From NCBI GenBank assembly GCA_015698045.1, contig BLAL01000030.1, positions 1,612,001-1,676,000 on the forward strand: a DNA stretch of 64,000 bases, read 5' to 3'. Positions 57,644 through 64,000 of the stretch are shown piece by piece. Positions within the stretch are counted from its first letter, which is position 1, and each line of letters opens with the position of its first letter. Source of the DNA: Rhizophagus clarus. Taxonomy: Eukaryota > Glomeromycota > Glomeromycetes > Glomerales > Glomeraceae. A program made the translations under genes and the position numbers. The notes beneath the pieces are model-generated. The model ran no database searches, was not told where the DNA came from, and worked only from the letters and a program-made list of their open reading frames with translations.

Positions 57644-58533
57644 TTATTGTCTAAAAGTTTTGCTTAATTTGAGCTTGTTGATTTCTGGTAACTTATCATA
57701 TAGTCGAATAACTTCCCACTGTAAATTATTAAATTAGCTAATAAATTAATAGCTTACAATAATTAATGAAAAGTTACTTACCCGCAAATCTTCTCTAAGA
57801 TTCTTTGGCATGTCTTGTTTTTTAAAATAGATTCTTGCGACATCTTCGCTAAAATTACTTTAATTTTCAGAACTTAGATTTTTAAAATTAGAATCTTCAG
57901 AATCATCATTATCTGAACTGCTGCTAGTTTCCGAAAGAGCTCGCGCTTTTCCTTTTCCTTTAACTCTTTCAGTCTTTCTTTTAGTCTTTGTGTCATGCTT
58001 TTTCTTTCTATTACTATTGCCGACTCGTCCTTTTCTACCATTTTTTGTTTTTTGGTACGTTTTTGCTACTGTCGACTCGTTCTTTTCTAATATTTTTTGA
58101 TTTTGGTGCATTTTTCTGTACATTTTTCTGTACCTCATTATCGCTAGAGCCTACAATAACAATCAGTTCATCATCGCTAGAGCTTACAATAACAATCAAT
58201 TCATCATCGCTAGAGCCTACAATAACAATCTGTTCTTCCTCAGAATACGATGAACCTGTTATTCCATAAGGATTTTCTCTGGAATGCGATGAACCTGCTA
58301 TTCCATAAGTATTCCTATCTGGCACGTCATTAGCTTCATTATCTTGGTTTATCTCTTTATTCACTACCTCTTCAATATAATCCGTAAGATATTTGACTTG
58401 CTAAGTAAAAGCTATTGATTATTTTGATAAAGGCAAAGAAATTTGGTAAGTTTTATAAAAAATAATATATTGTGTCAGTTATTCACTTACTCAAAAGTCT
58501 ATCGAGTTTTTCTTGTCTTTGCTTATCAGCCAT
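57644..58533 (-). CDS. Unrecognised multi-exon gene with tandem SUMO-interaction-like motifs
   Basis: Start ATG at 58533 (MADKQRQEKLDRLL), donor after 58491, exon 2 from 58396 (KYLTDYIEEVVNKEINQDN). A 33-bp repeat (58138-58245) then gives EEEQIVIVGSSDDE, LIVIVSSSDDE, LIVIVGSSDNE: hydrophobic IVIV cores followed by Ser-Ser-Asp-Asp-Glu, the layout of SUMO-interacting motifs with phospho-acidic tails. After a Lys-rich stretch the frame shifts near 58050 by an intron or frameshift I could not settle, continuing as GRKGRVG, KARALSETSSSSDNDDSED and, after two more introns, FKKQDMPKNLREDLR and WEVIRLYDKLPEINKLK to a stop at 57644. SUMO binding in the nucleus is inferred from motif only. No domain name can be given. 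Confidence 0.55.
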
Positions 58534-59399
58534 ATTATTAGAAACTGGTTGCAAATAAAAAAATAATTTATTGATTTTATTGATCTATTTATTGTTAATC
58601 TAACATACTCGATTAACTAAATAATAATAAAAAACAACAATTTATTGATCTATTCATTATTAATCTAACATACCGATTAACTAAAATAAATAATAAAACA
58701 ACAATTTATTGATCTATTTATTGTTTAATGTAACATACTGATTAACTAAAATAAATTAAATTCATGACATTTTATTATTTGAGTCTAATGAGTAATAATA
58801 AAAATAAAAAAATAAATCATGTATAGTTTAACATACCGGTCGATTTTGGTTTAATATACAAATAAAAGAAAAAAAAAATAATGTCATTTAATTTGATCTA
58901 ACTCATTCAAATTCGATTTGAGTTTTAGCAAGATAATCTAAAAAATTGACAATTTATTTACTATACTTAAATTAACATCTGATTAAAAAAATTAAGTTTT
59001 GCAACAGGTTTTGCAACGCCTGTTGCAAAACCTATCGCTTTTATCTTCATCAATATCACTCATTCACAATCTGAACTTTGAGAGAAAACATTTGTTATTT
59101 TAATAATAAAGAAACTTTGATCACTATCAGATATCATAGGCGAACAACAAGAAAATGAAATTAGAGTGTAAATTCCTGCATTTATTAAATTAAAGCTGAT
59201 TTCATAATGTACGAGACATATTTCTTGCTGAGAGTAACTCGGTAAAACTCGGTAGAAATCAAAATGAAATAAATACTATAACACTATATTCGGATTAGTG
59301 CATCGAATCTAATATAATTTTATGAAATCAACTATAATAAAACTGTCAATATAAAATCAATCGGCATATTGTAAAACAAATCAAAAAAAAATGTTGGGT

Positions 59400-59545
59400 T
59401 TAAGCTGGTCCAGAGAACTCACGATACTTAAACTGACCGGTCCAGAGAACTCACGGTCAGCTAAATGTTTACAGCGAGGATTGAACCAAAGGCTGTAGAT
59501 AAGATCTCTATTTCACAGACCAATCCACCACAGGAACATTGGTAG
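59400..59545 (-). repeat. tRNA-derived SINE-like element
   Basis: On the minus strand an A-box-like TGGTGGATTGGTC (59530-59518) and a B-box GGTTCAATCC (59487-59478) are spaced as in tRNA-type Pol III promoters, within GTTCCTGTGG to CTCGCTGT. The acceptor arms do not pair, so it is not a working tRNA gene. The 3' body contains GTGAGTTCTCTGGACC twice (59452-59437 and 59424-59409). A tRNA-headed SINE fits best. Confidence 0.55.
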
Positions 59546-59796
59546 TAATAATTAAATGTCAATTTTAAATTATTCAAATAAAAGTTTTGCGTATCCCAAA
59601 TTTGATTAGTTGTAACCGTTTTATATAAAATAATCCAGTTTTTTCTTTCCGGTTATCGTTTATTTTTGTCATTTTTTTTCTTCCAGTTATCATTTATTTC
59701 TGTCGTTATTTTCTACTTTGTCTGTAAGTTTGCTATATAACAATATAAATAATTGTGATAAAATTTAACTTTATGTAAATTTTGCTTTATATTTAG

Positions 59797-60209
59797 GATT
59801 AATAATAGGCTGCAAGCATAAAAACAATAGCTTTAAATACATTGTTCAAAGTAATGAACGGCTAAAACAAGAAAACGATTGTCTAAAACAAATGACAAAT
59901 TATGTGACAGTTCAGAATATAGAAACTCAAAATAAAATCAAAACGCTGGAAGATTACAATAACAGGTTGATTGAACTTATTAAAATTCAAAAAGAAGCAA
60001 ACGATTTCCAGCAACAGAAGATTGAAGTGATGGAGAGTCAGATAACTTTATTAAACAGACAAGTTACTGATGGTCCTCTACAGCCAACTCAACCAAAAGA
60101 TTATGATAAGTTAGAATTTAGTAAGGCTTTAGCGTTAGCTTGCTCTATTAAGATAGACAAGGTAAAAAGTGAAGTAGCGGATGAAGATAAATTTTGCGAA
60201 TTAGAATGA
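59797..60209 (+). CDS. Coiled-coil protein, C-terminal exon of a possible gene
   Basis: An open frame begins after a TTTAG acceptor-like site near 59797 and runs to TGA at 60209: NERLKQENDCLKQ, NKIKTLEDYNNRLIELIK, QQQKIEVMESQITLL show continuous heptads, followed by ALALACSIKIDKVKSEVADE. The first ATG inside is 59892, but coiled-coil heptads extend upstream of it, so an earlier exon is likely. No family was recognised. It may belong to the neighbouring transposon, which is a guess. Confidence 0.45.
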
Positions 60210-60484
60210 AAATAATTTTTTCTTATATTTGTAATTAGCATTTAGTATATTATACAGTAATTATGAAAGGCCAAAATTGAGGGCAATAAATAAAAAATTA
60301 TTAATTATAATGAAAAACTGTCCAATATAATTTACGTAAAACCAATCAATCATATAACCGATTGATGACCCTATTATAATATAATAATTATCAATATTGA
60401 AGCGAATTTGCATATTTGAAATTTTTATTTTCATTACACAATAAATAATACTGTTTATATAAATGAAAATTCTTACAAATGAAA

Positions 60485-63400
60485 CTACCGATTTATTGGA
60501 ATTACAGCATTATATGTGATAGGATTCTTTTTACCAATTACAAACTCACTAGATACAAATCGGCTATACAAATAATAAACTGGAATTACACAATCTCGTT
60601 CAACATTATAGAATTCATTTTGCCAAAGTTCAATATTTGAGTTTTTTTCATCATCAATTTTTGTGTAAAATCAGATTTGCTGGTTTGGTGCTGGTTTATA
60701 CCATTTAATAAATGCTAATCGATGTGTTTTAAGTTTGCCTGAAATCCTCATTGTATGTTCAAAATAATATTGTAACTGGCTGGGAAATAAATCAGTCGTT
60801 TCATTGTCCTAAATAAATTTTGCCAAAACATTTGCATTTTTCAAGTATCGGGATGCCATTGCTGATCCAAAAATTTCTGCTAAAATTCTAACATAGGCAA
60901 ATTGATCAACCATATTCGGTACGATAATTGAATCTGAACTGGTTGATATCAATTCAGCAATTGTTGCAAATTGCAAACCATAAGCATTATTATAATAATC
61001 GGTTAGGATTTGATAAACGTTATCAGGTAAAGTAACTCGAATTCTACATGGTGTAAGCATTTTTCCAGGAAATGGTTCATCACCAACAACCATATCATCA
61101 ATTTCTTGGAAAAAAATTTTTCTAAATTGTCACAGCTCAGAAAATTCAAAATTGTCGTAGTCTGCTAAACTTCCAGAAGTTGCCCGTGGTTGTATTAGCT
61201 TTAAAGCTTCAGCAAGCTTAATATTATTTGATTGAGATAACACAAGACCATCAAGTCTCCAATGCCGCATGATGATTCGCAGAAGTTCAGGTTCAATTTG
61301 ATGGTGACTATTAGAAAAAGAATCTATCAGTATAGTGTTTAACAAATTATTAGTTTAAGCTTTATTAGTTAAATAATAAAATAAAAAAAGTCTATATAAT
61401 AATATTACCTAGAATTCCATTCATTCTTTCAAAAGAAAAACACCAGAAAGAATATAGTGGTTCATAATCCCAGCAACAATCGGCAATATGAAGATATAAG
61501 TGAAGATTTGGGATGATCTTTTCTGGTCCATAGTTTTCCTCAATTAACATTGCAACCTTGAGCAAACGTTTATGAGCTTTGTTCAATATGTTATGGTCAA
61601 TAATTTGACAAACCAGTAGAGAGCAAGCCCTAACGAAATTTCCCAAAATTTTTCGATCAGGTGAAGCGAGCAAATCCCACATCAATGGGATAGCATAAAT
61701 TAAAATAAATGTTTTCCATTGGTCAGCTGTAAAACCAGAAAATCCTTCTCCTGTTGCAATTTTGTTTGGAATGCGTCTTAAATCTATGGGTATTTTAATA
61801 TTTTTTACTCGCTCTTTCATTTTTTCTAGATTATGCTTCGTAATCTTATTGCCATCAATCCATAATTTTTTGATTATCCAATGGGTCATTCCGAGGAACA
61901 AGCAGTGTATTAGATCTATGATAACGTGCCTTATCAGATTAAAATATGGCAATCAAAGTAGTTTGGTTCATCTAACATGGGTTGAACTTACATGGCATTT
62001 TCTTTCTTCTTCAGATTTACATAGCCTCCAATCCTCAGCATTCTGTCGATGTTTCTCCAAATCTCTTTCTACAAACCAGTCATCCATATTATCAAAGCTG
62101 CCAAAATTTAACTTATTTCCACTTGAGCCTGCTGCTTTATAACACCTATGACAGCTCACTAATGCTGATACATGTCTACAGAGTTTTTTCACTATAGGAA
62201 TATCATTCGAACAGCATATTAACGCCACTCTGATATTTTTTCTGGCAGCGGAAATCTTAATCCTATCCCAAAACTCTAATAACTCATCAACAATCGGGAA
62301 GAGATAATAGTTAATTTTGTGTAACTTAACCTTGTTTGGCTCTGGTAGTAGGCCAAGTGTTAACATATTTTCTTTTTTGAATCTAATTTTACGTAGTAAG
62401 TTACAAATAACTCCATAAATCGCCCCACAACTGTACACGGATGATTCGAAAGGTTGAAACCAATCGAGATTGATCATAATTTCCAAGTAGGAATCTGCAA
62501 TTTCTGGTGTAAAGTATGAGACACCTGAGGTGTCTGGAAAATTTTTCCAGATTTTACCATCGTAAATATCTGCTAATATTTCATTGTTGACATCCTGGTT
62601 GGTCCATTTTTGTAGTTGTTGCCTGAATTCTATTCGCTGATACAAACCGTTTATTTGTATTTTTAAATTCGGTAATAGAAATAACAATTTTGGACGTCTT
62701 TTATTCTCAATAGTAAGAGGTACTTGCTCGGCCAATTCTGTTCCACAGGGTTTTTCTTTTGATTTCATTGGAAATTCTATATGTGTACATTTGAATTCTT
62801 CTTTTGCAACAACATCAACTATATTATATAAGGTATTACAGCTAGAACATACTGCATAAGTTTTTGATTGGTTGTCGATCTGTAACAGATTACTCGCATT
62901 ATGCAAAGAAGATGGAAAATCCTTGAATCTCGTCTGATCAGCATCCATTAATGTTTGCTGGAAAAACATAATCAAAGAATTTATTGCAACATCTGACAAG
63001 CGAAATCTTGCTTGATACTTGAATATCCATATTAATATCCAAGAATCTGTAAAATTGACATTTGTATCGAGATATTCAAATTCTAAACCATTTTCAGGTG
63101 CAACGAATTGTTTAACTGGAGTTTCATGGTCATTCAAAACCATATCATCGTCAATTGATCTATTGTTTTCATCATTTCCTAAATTTTCATGCTGATTGAC
63201 TTCCAGTTCTCGAAACTGGTCTTGTCTCCGTCTTTTTGGGGAGACAAAAATAGCAGAATCAGACCTATAATTGCTGTCAAATAGAATTGACCCTTGTTCA
63301 GTCCTTTTTCTTGAACTTTATAATTATTCTGCAATCGGACTATAATAATCAATTTCTGGAGCGGTATGTGCTTGATTATTGAATTTATTTCTGGGTAAAG

Positions 63401-63563
63401 AAAGGACAAAGCCAGAAACACTATATGCTAGACGTTGCTCTAGTTCTATATGACTTTTTCTGGTTTGTTCTTCAACTTGTTTACCATCACATTTTTTACA
63501 ATCACAGGGTACTGTGTTTCTAATTTTTGTAAATATGATGCGTATTTTTATTCTTTGGTTCAA
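60485..63563 (-). pseudogene. Plavaka-type (CMC/EnSpm, tnp2-like) transposase, decayed
   Basis: Read from 63563: a zinc-ligand start (VPCDCKKCDGKQVEEQTRKS), an acidic linker, then a long central frame 63143-61968 (SSCNTLYNIV; YDGKIWKNFPDTSGVSYFT; CCSNDIPIVKKLCRHVSAL; CHRCYKAAGSSG), the core 61952-61392 (PYFNLIRHVIIDLIHCLFLG; LRRIPNKIATGEGFSGFT; ADQWKTFILIYAIPLMWDLL; WCFSFERMNGILG) and a C-terminal part to 60485 (NMVDQFAYVRILAEIFGSA). The order and motifs are those of fungal Plavaka elements of the CACTA class. In-frame stops include TGA at four apparent Trp sites (VR-stop-T, LL-stop-LPYF, EL-stop-QF, QI-stop-FYTK), one TAG and two TAA near 63315-63322, while more than a dozen TGG remain. Element ends were not found. 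A broken but fairly recent copy. Confidence 0.82.
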
Positions 63564-63572
63564 AAGCGTTTA

Positions 63573-64000
63573 ATGAAAAAAGTACAATATTTAAAATCTA
63601 ATCTTTATTTATAAAATGCCAAGATAGACGCGTTTAATTTAAAATGCTGAGATAGATGCATTTAGCTCAAATGCTTTTAATATGTATAAATCTGGTTTAA
63701 TATACACTAATCGATTACTTCAATTTATTTGATATATATAATCTTGTCAGAATAGACTATTATTGCTAAATAGTATGTGAAGGATAGGAAGTTTTACAGG
63801 GTATCAATAAAAATTAATACCAATCAGGCTATACTATGGCAGAACCAGAAAATTACCACGCGGTCTGTATCAAAATTGCTAAAATCATGTGATTAAATTT
63901 TTGTTAAATTATGCTGCAACGTAAAATGATACACTTTATAAACTTAAGTTTTTATTTTATTGAATAATATTTTATCTCTTTTTTAGTCCAAAATTTCAGT
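63573..64000. other. AT-rich flank, nothing recognised
   Basis: Beyond the transposase start. A short internal near-repeat (AAAATGCCAAGATAGACGCG and AAAATGCTGAGATAGATGCA) lies at 63615-63661. No end of the Plavaka element could be identified. Confidence 0.4.

Overview
The window looks like nuclear DNA of an early-diverging fungus, most likely an arbuscular mycorrhizal fungus of the Rhizophagus type. This is inferred from very high AT content, compact genes with short GT-AG introns (often with a TACTAAC-like branch site), tandem F-box genes of the kind expanded in that lineage, and a dense mix of DNA transposons (MULE, Tc1, hAT, pogo/Tigger, Plavaka-type CMC, MITEs). I saw no LTR, retroviral or Polinton-like element, no CRISPR array and no convincing tRNA or rRNA gene.

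Layout. (1) 1-15.2 kb is a host gene block: the reverse-strand N-terminal part of a WDR81-like pseudokinase/BEACH/WD40 protein, two convergent F-box genes and a 1,112-aa AT-hook/Gcr1_C-like regulator. (2) 15.2-33.5 kb is an extremely AT-rich transposon block: a decayed MULE carrying telomere-like repeats in an intron, a Harbinger-like MITE inserted in the MULE end, a 1.2-kb element with a 10-bp target duplication built of intron/exon-like units, a related array in inverse orientation, and a decayed Tc1 element inside a larger inverted-ended structure. (3) 33.5-44.2 kb is a gene-dense island: a CENP-B-type DNA-binding domain joined to an isochorismatase fold, 3-hydroxyisobutyrate dehydrogenase (with a probable 5-nt exon), a MARVEL-like membrane protein, an alpha/beta hydrolase and a class II (bacterial-type) HMG-CoA reductase. 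(4) 44.2-49.5 kb is AT-rich filler with a 21-bp minisatellite and transposon fragments. (5) 49.5-54.1 kb is a hAT element (8-bp target duplication) with a nearly intact pogo/Tigger (TA duplication) inside one of its introns. (6) 54-64 kb holds two unrecognised short multi-exon genes, one with tandem SUMO-interaction-like motifs, a tRNA-derived SINE, a coiled-coil fragment and a decayed Plavaka-type transposase.

Host genes are often divergent pairs with short shared upstream regions (WDR81/F-box, dehydrogenase/MARVEL, hydrolase/HMGR). The strongest leads are the CENP-B/isochorismatase fusion, the tandem intron/exon-like array, the class II HMG-CoA reductase, and repeated in-frame TGA at apparent tryptophan positions in several transposases. 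All splice models are read by eye from GT-AG signals and reading-frame continuity; none is backed by transcripts.
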